From assembly GCA_964343265.1 (NCBI GenBank), contig CAYFIW010000001.1:62001-126000 (forward strand): 64,000 nucleotides of DNA, read 5' to 3'. Below, one piece after another: positions 52,540 through 62,503 of this stretch (positions are counted from its first letter, which is position 1; every line of letters starts with the position of its first letter). A program made the translations under genes and the position numbers. The notes under the pieces were generated by a model. It had not been told where the DNA came from and did no database searches. It was given only the letters and a program-made list of their open reading frames with translations. The DNA comes from CAYFIW01 sp964343265. Lineage in GTDB: Bacteria > Chloroflexota > Dehalococcoidia > Lucifugimonadales > UBA826.

Positions 52540-53808
52540 GTGATCGATATTGATCTGATTCGTGAAAGACCGGATATTTTACGGGAATCTGGAGAAAAAA
52601 GAGGCCAAGAATTTAGAATTGACGAGGCTATTGATTTAGATCGTCGTCGACGCTCAACTATTACCGAAATTGATAATCTTAGGGCTAAAAGAAATGATGT
52701 GTCGCGGGAACTTGGTAAGACTAGTGATAAGCCACAAGAATTGATTGAGGAAATGCGTGCGGTTGGTTCCAAAATAAAAATTCTTGAAAGTGATGAAAAA
52801 CGACTTGCTGAAAATCTCGATTCGATACTTCTGGATATCCCTAATGTTCCCAGTGATACATCGCCGGTTGGGCAAGACGAAAGTAAGAATGTTGTTGTTC
52901 GTACTATAGGAGAAGCCCCCTCTTTCTCTTTTGAACCAAGACCTCATTGGGAAATTGGCGAGGAATTGGGAATTATTGATTTTCAAAGTGGAGTGAAATT
53001 ATCACAATCTCGATTTTATGTTTTAAAAGGCAAAGGAGCCACTCTACAAAGGGCGGTTATTTCCTGGATGTTGGACCTTCATGTAAAGAATCATAATTAC
53101 GTTGAGTTGTATTTGCCGTTTATGGTAAATCGCGAAACGGTAAAAGGGTCAAGTCATTTACCTCATTTCGAGGAAAATATGTACCACGATGAAGAAGATG
53201 ATTTGTTTATGGTTCCTACAGCTGAAGCACCAATTACGGGATTATTTCGGGATGAAATTATCGATGAATCTGACCTACCTTTACGATATGTTTCTCACAC
53301 ACCGTGTTGGAGAAGAGAGAAATTTTCAGCTGGAAGGGACACTAGGGGAATAAAGAGGGTACATCAATTCGATAAAGTCGAAATGTATAAGTTTGTCAAA
53401 CCTGAGTCTTCCAATGAAGAATTGGAAAAATTAGTCAAGGATGCAGAGAGAGTGTGTGAGATTTTAAAAATACCTCACAGGGTATTGGAACTCTGTACGG
53501 GTGATTTAGGATTTGCTGCCTCTAAAAGCTACGATGTTGAAATGTGGGCCTCTGGGACCTCAGAGTGGCTTGAGGTATCGTCTTGCTCAAATTGCACAGA
53601 CTTTCAATCAAGACGATCTGCGATACGCTACAGGCCTGAATCAGGGGGACGCCCTAGATTCCTTCATACCCTAAATGGTTCTGGGCTTGCAGTGCCAAGA
53701 GTTCTGATTGCTATTCTTGAAAATTACCAGCAAGAGGATGGCTCTGTTGTTGTGCCTGAAGTTCTCAGGCCTTTGACTGGTTTCGACAAAATATCACCTG
53801 GAAGCTGA
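52540..53808 (+). CDS. serS: Seryl-tRNA synthetase
   Basis: The 422-residue enzyme has the N-terminal coiled-coil arm (residues about 30-100, charged and Leu-rich), and class II core motifs: motif 2 in SHTPCWRREKFSAGRDTRGIKRVHQF and motif 3 with LNGSGLAVPRVLIAILENYQ. It charges tRNA-Ser. It begins at GTG with AAGGGA about 10 bases upstream, and the next gene (amidase) is 31 bases downstream. Confidence 0.96.
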   Translation: MIDIDLIRERPDILRESGEKRGQEFRIDEAIDLDRRRRSTITEIDNLRAKRNDVSRELGKTSDKPQELIEEMRAVGSKIKILESDEKRLAENLDSILLDIPNVPSDTSPVGQDESKNVVVRTIGEAPSFSFEPRPHWEIGEELGIIDFQSGVKLSQSRFYVLKGKGATLQRAVISWMLDLHVKNHNYVELYLPFMVNRETVKGSSHLPHFEENMYHDEEDDLFMVPTAEAPITGLFRDEIIDESDLPLRYVSHTPCWRREKFSAGRDTRGIKRVHQFDKVEMYKFVKPESSNEELEKLVKDAERVCEILKIPHRVLELCTGDLGFAASKSYDVEMWASGTSEWLEVSSCSNCTDFQSRRSAIRYRPESGGRPRFLHTLNGSGLAVPRVLIAILENYQQEDGSVVVPEVLRPLTGFDKISPGS

Positions 53809-53839
53809 TTTCTTCATAGTATCTATATAGGATGTTCTT

Positions 53840-55279
53840 ATGGATTTTGAAAGTACAAATAATTTAGCTTATGCATCGGTAAGCGAACTCCTTGATTTAT
53901 ATCGAACGAAACAAGTATCTCCTGTAGAAATGACTGAACTGTTTATAGACCGTATAGGAAAATTGGACGGGAAATTAAATGCATTTCTTGAGCTCAATTT
54001 TTCTCAAGCCCGTGAACAGGCACTGAGAGCAGAAGCAAATATATTGAGGGGAGATTCCGAAAGGATATTGGAAGGAATACCAATCACTGTCAAGGATTTA
54101 GAATTAACAGAGGGCTTGAGAACAACCAGTGGATCATTGATTTACAAGCATCGAATACCGGTTGAAGATTCTATCGTTGTCGAGAGAATAAGGGCATCAG
54201 GTGCGATAATTATAGGTAAGAGTAATACACCGGAATTTGGTCTACTGGGGGAAACAAGAAACCGTTTGGGTGATCATTGCAGAAACCCCTGGGATATCTC
54301 AAAGACGTCTGGTGGATCTAGTGGTGGAGCGGCTGCAGCTTTAATTTCTGGTATGTGTACTATTGCTACGGGATCTGATGGTGGAGGTTCCATAAGAATT
54401 CCTGCTAGTTTTACAGGGACATATGGCATAAAACCTAGTCAGGGAAGAGTACCTAGGTATCCTGTATTAAATCCCCCTATTTCTAACCAGACAAGTCAAT
54501 CAGGTCCCATGGCTCGTTCTGTCTATGATTGTGCTCTGCTACTGCAAGTCATGTCGGGATATGACCCACGGGATGTTTCTTCCTTAAGAGCAGATGTGCC
54601 TAATTTTTCATCATTTGCTGATCCTGTCCATCCGAAAAGTATCAGCGAAATGAAAATAGGATGGACTCCCGATTTCGGCTATGCAAAAGTTGATCCCGAA
54701 GTTCTTAAAATATGTGAAACTGCTGTCAAATCTTTCTCGGATATTGGCTGCGATGTTGGAAATTCTACTTTCTCTATCGAGGATCCTTTCGAACACTGGA
54801 TGGTGCTTTTTTCTACGATGAGTTTGGCTTCTAACTCTGAGCATTGGCCTAGTAGATCTGAAGACATGACCGATTACGCAAATGACATTTATGATTTTGG
54901 AAGTTCTCTTAGTGCCGCTGATTTTAGTAGAGCAATAGCTAACGTAAACAGCATAAGACAGGCGCTGGATGATCAGTTTGAGAAGTTTGATATATTAATA
55001 TCTCCCACCATGGCTGTACCCCCTTATGAATGCGGAAATCCACCACTTACAATTGAGGGTTCTGAACTGGATGGCTCCTGGGGTTGTCTCCCTTTCACAT
55101 ACCCTATAAATTCAGCTGGGAATCCAGCAGCTAGCATTCCAGCTGGAATGACATCTGGAGGGCTCCCTGTTGGACTACACATAATAGGGAAATATGGAGA
55201 TGAAGAAACTGTAATTGCAGCGTCTGCTGCTTTTGAGGCTGTAAATCCATGGTCACACTTAAGGCCTGAAATTTCGTAA
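53840..55279 (+). CDS. Amidase signature family amidohydrolase
   Basis: The 479-residue protein has the Ser-cis-Ser-Lys catalytic set: K in PITVKDLELTEG, the SGGSSGGAAAA loop and GSDGGGSIRIPASFTGTYG. It hydrolyses amides or forms part of transamidation enzymes. The absence of gatB/gatC and the AS-family length argue for a stand-alone amidase rather than GatA. It may be cotranscribed with serS (31-base gap). Confidence 0.92.
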   Translation: MDFESTNNLAYASVSELLDLYRTKQVSPVEMTELFIDRIGKLDGKLNAFLELNFSQAREQALRAEANILRGDSERILEGIPITVKDLELTEGLRTTSGSLIYKHRIPVEDSIVVERIRASGAIIIGKSNTPEFGLLGETRNRLGDHCRNPWDISKTSGGSSGGAAAALISGMCTIATGSDGGGSIRIPASFTGTYGIKPSQGRVPRYPVLNPPISNQTSQSGPMARSVYDCALLLQVMSGYDPRDVSSLRADVPNFSSFADPVHPKSISEMKIGWTPDFGYAKVDPEVLKICETAVKSFSDIGCDVGNSTFSIEDPFEHWMVLFSTMSLASNSEHWPSRSEDMTDYANDIYDFGSSLSAADFSRAIANVNSIRQALDDQFEKFDILISPTMAVPPYECGNPPLTIEGSELDGSWGCLPFTYPINSAGNPAASIPAGMTSGGLPVGLHIIGKYGDEETVIAASAAFEAVNPWSHLRPEIS

Positions 55280-55464
55280 TTAAAATTTGGGATTGTTAAA
55301 AATATATTTGTGGCTGAATTCTGGATAAGAATGCGAGTTAAGTTTTCTAGAGTTGTTGTTGATATTTCTGGTTACCGGTATATTCGTTAGCGTGTCGACT
55401 GAATCGGTTTTATAGTTAGCGTTTAATTCGAGCATAAAAACAGGATGATTTTAGGAGTTTATTT

Positions 55465-55836
55465 ATGGATGTTGTAAGAAAAGATGATGTTACTCCGGAT
55501 GATGCGAGTAATGCACCTCTGTTCTATGGTGGAAAAGTGACTAGGCAGCCTTTAGTTGGGTCTCCTAAAACTGATCAATATAATTTCTCACTTGTGTCAT
55601 TTTATGGTGGGGCTAAAAACCATTTTCATACACACACAAGTGATCAGATTTTATTTGCGACTCATGGAGTCGGGATAGTTGCTAATGAGTCGGAGGAAAT
55701 CGAGATGAATGCAGGAGACACGGCCTTCATTCCCGCGGGTGAAAAACATTGGCATGGAGCTTCAGACGGCCATGATTTCTTCCATATTTCCTTGACGCGG
55801 CCTGATAGTGAAACGGAGATGTTTTTACCGGAATAG
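55465..55836 (+). CDS. Cupin-domain protein
   Basis: The 123-residue protein has cupin motif 1 as NHFHTHTSDQILFATHGVG and motif 2 as GDTAFIPAGEKHWHGA, so the metal ligands (His, His, Glu-equivalent, His) are mostly present. Single-domain cupins of this type include dioxygenases, isomerases and binding proteins. TTAGGAG precedes the ATG. It is separated from the amidase by a 185-base gap with no recognised elements. Substrate unknown. Confidence 0.88.
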   Translation: MDVVRKDDVTPDDASNAPLFYGGKVTRQPLVGSPKTDQYNFSLVSFYGGAKNHFHTHTSDQILFATHGVGIVANESEEIEMNAGDTAFIPAGEKHWHGASDGHDFFHISLTRPDSETEMFLPE

Positions 55837-55838
55837 AA

Positions 55839-56855
55839 TTATTTTTCGATACCAGATTTAAAATTAAAGTAAGTACCAACACTGCTTTGTATGAACGCTG
55901 TGGGAAAATGCTGAGAAAATTTCTTCATAGCTTCAAATCCGGTACAGTGAGACGGTGAGATCCAGTCTGGGTTTATTTTCTTTAAATCCATTAAAGTGGA
56001 ATCAATTAATTTTTGGAACCTTGGATGATCAGGCAAATGGAATCCCCCGATCAAAGCGTGTATTTTATTCATGCCGGTGATTTTTTTTACGTATCTGGTA
56101 ATGTTTACTATTCCTGAGTGTCCGCATCCTGTGACTATAATTAGGCCTTTTCCTTTTACATTAATGACGATTGCTTGATCGTCTAAAGTTAGTGGGTCTG
56201 GTATCCAGTTGGTTCCTTCGAGCCGTTGTTGTCCTTGCATGCCCATTTCGTATGGTGTGGTTCGGTCTATTTCACCGGTAATGAGTATGGATTTCTCAAG
56301 TATGAAAGATGGCTGGCTAGATTCATGTATAACGTCAAAGCCGTTGTCTATTAGGCTGGACCTATTTACAGCGGGCAGGTAAGAGGGGTTACTTTCTGGC
56401 AAATATATTCTTCTTTTGTTCCAAAAATCAGGGTGGATAATAATTGGGATATTACCGGAAGGGAGAGCATCTATAATCCCGTGTATTCCTGTTGTATGGT
56501 CATTGTGACCATGGCTCATCACTAATGCTGTTGCATTTTTAGGATCTAATTCTAAACGTGACATGTTCTCAGATACCCCAAAAGGAGAAATTCCTGTATC
56601 GAAAAGAATACTATGCGTATTGTTATTATTTGTTATTGAAATCCAAGCAGAGAATCCATGCTCCGCTACTAAGTTGTCCCTAGTAGTTTGATCATCAAGG
56701 TGACTAACAACAATTTGTTGTTTGGTTTTTAGTCTTTTCGCTGGTCCAAAATCATGTACCAGTAGACTTGAAAAATTGTCCATTAGGATAGTTATGGAAG
56801 CTGCGTCAACCGGTGAGGGCAATATGGTGTCTGGATTGTTGGTTCTCAATATCAA
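55839..56855 (-). CDS. MBL-fold hydrolase, dihydropterin/MfnA-like family
   Basis: The 338-residue protein shows the MBL core with SILFDTGISPFG, MSHGHNDHTTG (metal-binding H-x-H-x-D-H), GCGHSGIVNI and GGFHLPDHP. This variant is typical of the 7,8-dihydropterin-6-methyl-4-(beta-D-ribofuranosyl)-aminobenzene-phosphate synthase-like group; the annotation of that group is broad. Its start overlaps the end of the DUF4395 gene by 4 bases, so the two are coupled. Confidence 0.85.
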   Translation of the reverse strand: MILRTNNPDTILPSPVDAASITILMDNFSSLLVHDFGPAKRLKTKQQIVVSHLDDQTTRDNLVAEHGFSAWISITNNNNTHSILFDTGISPFGVSENMSRLELDPKNATALVMSHGHNDHTTGIHGIIDALPSGNIPIIIHPDFWNKRRIYLPESNPSYLPAVNRSSLIDNGFDVIHESSQPSFILEKSILITGEIDRTTPYEMGMQGQQRLEGTNWIPDPLTLDDQAIVINVKGKGLIIVTGCGHSGIVNITRYVKKITGMNKIHALIGGFHLPDHPRFQKLIDSTLMDLKKINPDWISPSHCTGFEAMKKFSQHFPTAFIQSSVGTYFNFKSGIEK

Positions 56856-57340
56856 GTATCGTTAATTGTCGAATAATCAATTTTGCAAGATTCACACACT
56901 GACTCTGGGATTAATCTGAATCTGATCAACCATCCGAATACGTAGCATCCAGTACAGAATCCGATGAATGCTTCCAAAGATGCAAAAAATCCTAATATAC
57001 CGATTAGGTATCTTGTAACACTTATTTCAGAAAATAACAAAGCAATTAGTGCAGCTGCTGAAAAAACAAGCCCGATTGCTTGAGCAAATCTTTTGGGTGG
57101 ACCAGGCACAAGTTTTTCTGGATTACCAAAAAGAGGGACTAGTATTTTTGTAGCTATTAAACCGATTGGACTAAGTGTTGGCCCCGTTAACACTCGTGCT
57201 AGGAATCCATATAGGATGAAGATCAGTACCCAAATGTTAGCTGTGGCTAGGAAACTTATAGTTAAGATAACGACCATGGCAGCAACAAATCTGGCTGCGT
57301 AGTCATTAACTGGGTCGGGAAAACTGAATAATGTGTTCAT
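56852..57340 (-). CDS. DUF4395 membrane protein
   Basis: The 162-residue product has about four membrane helices, with PGPPKRFAQAIG between helices 2 and 3 and a C-terminal EAFIGFCTGCYVFGWLIRF segment; this layout identifies DUF4395. Function is unknown. The conserved FCTGC pair suggests a redox or metal-binding role. It overlaps the MBL gene and probably works with it. Confidence 0.85.
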   Translation of the reverse strand: MNTLFSFPDPVNDYAARFVAAMVVILTISFLATANIWVLIFILYGFLARVLTGPTLSPIGLIATKILVPLFGNPEKLVPGPPKRFAQAIGLVFSAAALIALLFSEISVTRYLIGILGFFASLEAFIGFCTGCYVFGWLIRFRLIPESVCESCKIDYSTINDT

Positions 57341-57462
57341 ATAGATGTATTACCACTAACCTGATCATCTTTCCAGTTGAATTTGGTATAGGCTTGCTAT
57401 ATTCAATCAGGTATAACTAGAATTAGCCAGCATATAAGAGTGTGATAGGAGAATATATAGGA

Positions 57463-58440
57463 ATGTTTTCAGCAAGGATCACAAGTCCCAAAAAAATAGA
57501 AATAGAAGATATAGCTACTCCAACGATAGTTGAAGGGCAGTGCCTCATAAAACTTGAGAAGTGGTCAGTGTGTGGAAGTGACATACGGCATGCATATGGT
57601 CCTGTTCACCCTGAAGAAGAATATCCAATGCGACATGGTGGTGCTTGCCACGAGTGTGCAGGTACGATTGTGGAGAGTAAGTCAGATAAATTTAAAGTAG
57701 GTCAGAGAGTTATAGTTCTGCCAAGTTCAGATGGCCCTGGTGGTCTGGTTGAATATTATCCTGGAGACGAAGGGAGGATGGCTCTCGTACCTGACCATGG
57801 GGATCTTGGAGAGTGGATTCTTTGCCAACCGTCAGGGACAGTTCTCTATGCCTGTCAATTAATGGGAACTATTTTAGGACAAGATGTTGTAGTGATGGGG
57901 CAAGGAAGTATTGGCCTATCTTTCACAGCGATATGCGCTAGGGCAGGTGCCAGGAAGGTCATAGCGGTTGACCCTTTAGATTATCGTCTTGAATGGGGAA
58001 CAAAATTCGGTGCGACTCATACCATAAACCCAGATAAGGTTGATCTTGATGAGGCATTGATGGATATAACGGAGGGAAAATTAGCTGATATATCTGTTGA
58101 AGCGTCTGGTTACCCGGATGCTTTGAATGCTTCCTTGAGGGCCGCTACAAAACACGGGAAAGTCATAATTTTTGGTATTCAGTCTGGTCCGTCGGGAAAA
58201 ATGACAGAAATTGACACCCAATATTTCTTGAGAAATGCACCCACGATAATTCCAACATCTGGGGCTGGAAGCGGAGATCCTATTGGCCATATAGACCGAA
58301 TGATTGCTTTGAAGGATAGAGGCTGGTGGAATCCTGGTGAAATGAAAACTCATGAAATGAAATTTGAAGATGTTCAGAACGCTTATGATCAGTACGAACA
58401 GTATGAAGATGAAATTGTCAAAGTTGTCATGGGTTTATAA
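57463..58440 (+). CDS. Zinc-type alcohol/polyol dehydrogenase (MDR family)
   Basis: The 325-residue protein has the catalytic zinc ligands in WSVCGSDIRHAYG and HGGACHECAG, and the NAD fold with GQGSIGLSFTAICARAGARKVIAVD. The structural zinc four-cysteine loop of classical ADHs is missing. ATG 57463 follows GGAG at 11 bases; an in-frame GTG at 57442 has no ribosome site. Next to a gluconolactonase-like gene it may act on a sugar or polyol. Confidence 0.88.
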   Translation: MFSARITSPKKIEIEDIATPTIVEGQCLIKLEKWSVCGSDIRHAYGPVHPEEEYPMRHGGACHECAGTIVESKSDKFKVGQRVIVLPSSDGPGGLVEYYPGDEGRMALVPDHGDLGEWILCQPSGTVLYACQLMGTILGQDVVVMGQGSIGLSFTAICARAGARKVIAVDPLDYRLEWGTKFGATHTINPDKVDLDEALMDITEGKLADISVEASGYPDALNASLRAATKHGKVIIFGIQSGPSGKMTEIDTQYFLRNAPTIIPTSGAGSGDPIGHIDRMIALKDRGWWNPGEMKTHEMKFEDVQNAYDQYEQYEDEIVKVVMGL

Positions 58441-58556
58441 ACCAAAGACAATCTCTTTTTGTAATAAAAGGCATGATTATAGTAAAGCGTTGTCATGGAA
58501 TTAAGAGCTACTCAATTAATTCCGCTGGGGCGGTACTCCATCCTGGTTATCGGAGT

Positions 58557-59525
58557 TCATCCTAGAGATGCTCCTTTGGTTCCTGTGTAGATTGAGTACA
58601 CTGACTGGCTTGCTGTGATAAATAGTCTATTTTTCTTCATTCCTCCAAAAGTTAAATTTGAAGGCATTTCGGGAAGGTGTATTCTGCCTATTAGTTGGGC
58701 TTCTGGTGAGTAAACAGAAATAGAATTTGTTCCCCTTTGTGATGATGCCCATAGATTACCGTCAATGTCACATCTGATACCGTCGGTGGAATCGGAGCCT
58801 GTATCTCTGAATATACGACCTCTGGAAAGTGAAGTTCCATTGTCAGTAACGTCGTAGACGAAAATAGATCTCGGATCTGTTGACCCAGAATCTGCTATGT
58901 ACAATTTGTCAAAATCAGGTGAGAAGCACAATCCATTTGGTCCAATCAGTCCAGTAGCCATGACCTGCACATCTCCAGTACTAGGATGGATACGGTAAAC
59001 AGCGGTCGGAAGTTCTAATTCCGATTTATCTCCTTCATAGTCATTCATGATTCCGTAGCCTGGGTCTGTGAACCATACTGAACCATCAGAATGCGAGACT
59101 ACATCGTTGGGAGCGTTCAGTTTAAAGTTCCTGAATGAATCGGCTATCACACTTATTGTTCCGTCGTGTTCTGTTCTAGTCACCCGCCTAGTTAGGTGTT
59201 CACAGGTAATTAGTCTGCCTTGGGTATCGCGGGCATTTCCGTTAGAGTTATTTGAAGGGATTCGGTATTCACTCACATTGTTTGTATCTTCAGACCATCG
59301 CAAGATTCGATTGTTGGGAATATCGCTGAAAAGTAGGTATCCCCCATCGCCAAACCAAACGGGCCCTTCTGCCCACCTACAACCCGTGAAAATTCTTTCC
59401 ATGCCGGCGTTGAAGATTACGTATTTTCTAAAGCTTTCCTCGATAATTTCCACTGCGGGTTCAGGATATGTGATCACGTCATTATCCCAATCACGATCTA
59501 AATTTCTTGGTTGGTCTGAAGGCAT
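58557..59525 (-). CDS. SMP-30/gluconolactonase-like six-bladed propeller hydrolase
   Basis: The 322-residue protein has WAEGPVWFGDGGYLLFSDIPNNRILRW, the SMP-30 opening with the metal-binding Glu, then DTQGRLITCEHLTRRVTR, SDGSVWFTDPGYG with the Asn/Asp ligands (APNDVV) and GIRCDIDGNLWAS. These enzymes open sugar lactones. It faces the alcohol dehydrogenase across a 116-base gap; oxidation of a sugar to a lactone and hydrolysis of the lactone would be a natural pair. Confidence 0.9.
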   Translation of the reverse strand: MPSDQPRNLDRDWDNDVITYPEPAVEIIEESFRKYVIFNAGMERIFTGCRWAEGPVWFGDGGYLLFSDIPNNRILRWSEDTNNVSEYRIPSNNSNGNARDTQGRLITCEHLTRRVTRTEHDGTISVIADSFRNFKLNAPNDVVSHSDGSVWFTDPGYGIMNDYEGDKSELELPTAVYRIHPSTGDVQVMATGLIGPNGLCFSPDFDKLYIADSGSTDPRSIFVYDVTDNGTSLSRGRIFRDTGSDSTDGIRCDIDGNLWASSQRGTNSISVYSPEAQLIGRIHLPEMPSNLTFGGMKKNRLFITASQSVYSIYTGTKGASLG

Positions 59526-59726
59526 ATGGGTTCTCCTAAATTATCAACTTATATAAGGATTTCATTTCCAATAAGCATTAAGTCTGAAAACTCTAACATA
59601 ATGACTACGTGAAATTAGGTTATAGAAAGGGCTTTATGTTTAAAGCTATGCTACGATTTCCCGACTGCCTTTATCGTTTTTAGGATATTTTACTCATCAG
59701 GCTCAACTTTATTTGTTTGGACGAAA

Positions 59727-61040
59727 ATGGATAAGCGGAAATTAAATTATGGATGGCTTCTTTTAGCCGCATGTTTTTTCATAACTCTTTGCGCAATGGG
59801 TATCAGGACTTCTACAGGTGTTTTTGTGACCTCTATAGAATCAGATTTAGAATGGTCCAGAGCTGAAATCACCAGGGTTTTTTCCATTGGCATTCTGGTG
59901 GGTGCCTTTTCTTTTCTTGCAACCGGGTATTTCTATGACAAATATGGAGGTCGGGCAGTTATAGGGTTTTCTCTACTTCTGCTGGGCGCTTCAGTTATGG
60001 CTTCAAGTCTAATAAATTCGATGTTGGCTTTTATAATCATCTGGGGATTCATAATGAGTTTTGCGGGTAGTGGCGTTTCAAACGTTACTATCAATTCTCT
60101 CTTGTCCAAATGGTTCTTTAAAAGGCGTAGTATGGCCATAAGTATTTCGGCTACAGGCGGTTCGCTTGGTCCGGTATTTTTCGCGCCTTTTTCTGCATAT
60201 TTAATTGAAGCTTTTACTTGGAGAGCGGGGTTTCTGGTTTTGGGAGCGATATTGTTTTTTGTTGTCGCTCCTGTCGCTTTTGCATTTCTTCGAAGTCCGC
60301 CTAAAGACGTTATTCCACTAGGAGAAGAGGAATCAAAAGTAAACAAACAAAAAGGCGGCGATTTTTCAGACGAAGGCTCTGAGCAAGTGTCTGGTCTTTT
60401 GTTTACGTCGGGTTGGCGGCAAGCGTTGTCCACCTCTCCTTTTTGGCAGCTATCAGCTGCCTATGTTGTGTGTGGAATCACTACGAATATTATATCCATT
60501 CATTTTGTGCCTTTTGCTGAAGATAGCGGAGTACCGAAATTTACTGCTGCGACTATGTTTTCAGTGATGATGGGATTGAATTTCGTAGGTGTTCTGTCAG
60601 CTGGATACTTGTCTACTAGGTTTAAACAGAAGAATGTTTTGGGTACTACTTATGCACTAAGAGGATTAGCATACGCGCTTTTAATTGGAGTTGGAGGCTT
60701 GGAAGGTATGTGGGTGTTTGCTGTTGTAGCTGGAGTATCTTGGATCGCTACTGCTTCAGTAACTTCAGTAATGACAGCGGATATCTTTGGGCTAAAAAAT
60801 ATTGGTGTTCTTAATGGAATGGTTAATATGGCACATCAAATAGGCGGTGCAGCTTCTGTATTTATGGCGGGAGAGCTCCATCAAATGACTGGATCATATA
60901 CTCTGCCGTTTTCTATCGCCATGATAACTTTGATAGGGGCTAGTATTGCTGCATATTGTATCAATGAAAAAACTTATTCTTATAGATACAATTCTACTAA
61001 ATCAATGTTCTCTACAAAAATCACTGAATCGGTCATCTAA
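59727..61040 (+). CDS. MFS transporter, monocarboxylate/oxalate-formate type, A
   Basis: The 437-residue protein has about 12 membrane helices. The loop-2 motif reads GYFYDKYGGRAV, and LSKWFFKRRSMAISISATGGSLGPVF is typical of the oxalate/formate antiporter and monocarboxylate porter groups. It would exchange or take up small organic acids. A second MFS gene of the same type follows, 60 bases downstream. Confidence 0.9.
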   Translation: MDKRKLNYGWLLLAACFFITLCAMGIRTSTGVFVTSIESDLEWSRAEITRVFSIGILVGAFSFLATGYFYDKYGGRAVIGFSLLLLGASVMASSLINSMLAFIIIWGFIMSFAGSGVSNVTINSLLSKWFFKRRSMAISISATGGSLGPVFFAPFSAYLIEAFTWRAGFLVLGAILFFVVAPVAFAFLRSPPKDVIPLGEEESKVNKQKGGDFSDEGSEQVSGLLFTSGWRQALSTSPFWQLSAAYVVCGITTNIISIHFVPFAEDSGVPKFTAATMFSVMMGLNFVGVLSAGYLSTRFKQKNVLGTTYALRGLAYALLIGVGGLEGMWVFAVVAGVSWIATASVTSVMTADIFGLKNIGVLNGMVNMAHQIGGAASVFMAGELHQMTGSYTLPFSIAMITLIGASIAAYCINEKTYSYRYNSTKSMFSTKITESVI

Positions 61041-61100
61041 TCCTTAATTTTCGGTAGAGTACCTATATCCTTTTATTTTTTTTGGGGCGAGGTGAATGAT

Positions 61101-62384
61101 TTGGATCGAGTTGTGGTATTTGTTACTCGAAACAATCGTTTCTTTTACGGTTGGGTGATAGTAGTTGTTATGGCAGTGGCCAGTGCAGTGAGTATGGGTA
61201 TGGGGTCTCTGAATTTTGGTCTCTTTATAAAACCTATGGGGGATCAACTTAACATAGGGAGAGCGTCATTCGGGTGGTCTTCGACTGCCAGAAGTGCAAC
61301 TGCTGCAATTACAGCCCCATTTATTGGCAAGTTGTTAGACAAATACGGTTCGCGGTGGATATTGACGGGGGCCACATGTATTACTGGCTTGTGTATGCTA
61401 GGTCTATCACGAACTGAAACATCCTTTCATCTGATTTTGATTTTTGCTGTCATGGGATTGGTGGGTATGAGCGGGCCAGGTTCGTTGGTCACCTCAGTCC
61501 CTCCAACAAAATGGTTTGTCCTAGGAAGAGGTAAGGCTTTAGCTTTCGCGTCAGCGGGAATATCGGCGGGGGCAGTAATTTTTGTTCCACTTACCCAAAT
61601 TTTAATTGATACTTATTCTTGGCAACATGCTTGGTTGTACCTCGCTTTTATCGGAATGGGAGTTATAGTTCCTTTATCCCTTGTTTTCATAAGACGAGAG
61701 CCAGAAGATCTAGGTCTTTTGCCAGATGGATTGAACTCTAGACACTCTAGACAAAGTAATGACTCTGAGTCACGAAAACCGATTTTGTTAGAAGACTCTT
61801 GGACTAGGAATCAGGCAATGGGCACTTTATCAATGTGGACCCTCACAGCAGCTTTTTCAGTTTTGTCTTTAGGTATTCTTACTTTAGCATTACATAGAAT
61901 TCCCGCATTTATGGACCGTGGACTTGACCCGAGTCTAGTATCTATAGCGACAGCTTTTGATGCTGTTTGTGCAGGAGCAGGAAGTTTTGGTGCCGGAATG
62001 CTAGTTAAGAAGATACCTGCAAGAATTATTGGCACATCATCATTTTTGATGTTAGCTATTGCTAGCGTTATGTCTATATATGCTTATGATTTTTGGCTCA
62101 TGTTTTGGTCTATGGCTTTATTTGGTCTTGGAATAGGTACAAATATGTTTAATCAAAATTACATTTGGGCTGAGTATTTTGGGCGTGCTAATCTTGGAAG
62201 TATACGAGGAATAGTAATGCCTATCACTCTTTTTTTTGGTGGATTGGGAGCGCCTATTGCAGGATATGTGGTTGACCAGACTGGCTCATATGATCCAGCC
62301 TGGTGGGTTGGTGTTGGCCTGATGTTGATCGGGGCCTTTTTGTTTTTTATTTCAAAAAATCCAGGAAGTCCACAGTTTCAATAA
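61101..62384 (+). CDS. MFS transporter, monocarboxylate/oxalate-formate type, B
   Basis: The 427-residue protein has 12 membrane helices with KLLDKYGSRWI after helix 2 and TKWFVLGRGKALAFASAGISAGAV after helix 4, matching its neighbour A. The TTG at 61101 has GAGGTGA 5 bases before it; an in-frame GTG at 61092 lies inside that site. A tandem pair of organic-acid carriers suggests related but different substrates or a duplication. Confidence 0.88.
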   Translation: MDRVVVFVTRNNRFFYGWVIVVVMAVASAVSMGMGSLNFGLFIKPMGDQLNIGRASFGWSSTARSATAAITAPFIGKLLDKYGSRWILTGATCITGLCMLGLSRTETSFHLILIFAVMGLVGMSGPGSLVTSVPPTKWFVLGRGKALAFASAGISAGAVIFVPLTQILIDTYSWQHAWLYLAFIGMGVIVPLSLVFIRREPEDLGLLPDGLNSRHSRQSNDSESRKPILLEDSWTRNQAMGTLSMWTLTAAFSVLSLGILTLALHRIPAFMDRGLDPSLVSIATAFDAVCAGAGSFGAGMLVKKIPARIIGTSSFLMLAIASVMSIYAYDFWLMFWSMALFGLGIGTNMFNQNYIWAEYFGRANLGSIRGIVMPITLFFGGLGAPIAGYVVDQTGSYDPAWWVGVGLMLIGAFLFFISKNPGSPQFQ

Positions 62385-62503
62385 GTTAATTCTGAAAGAT
62401 CGGGTAATTTGGTGTTCAAATAGGATTTCAGCAAGAATATTTACTTATTAGATGAACCTTGAATCAGTAGCCTAATCGTCTTTAACTTAGGTAATATTTC
62501 ATC

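Noticed and set aside
59068..59556. 162-codon plus-strand frame opposite the SMP-30-like gene.
   Set aside because: No domain and no ribosome site; the minus-strand gene is supported by clear family motifs.
59933..60433. 166-codon minus-strand frame inside the first MFS porter gene.
   Set aside because: It is antisense to conserved transport motifs and begins and ends without regulatory sequence.
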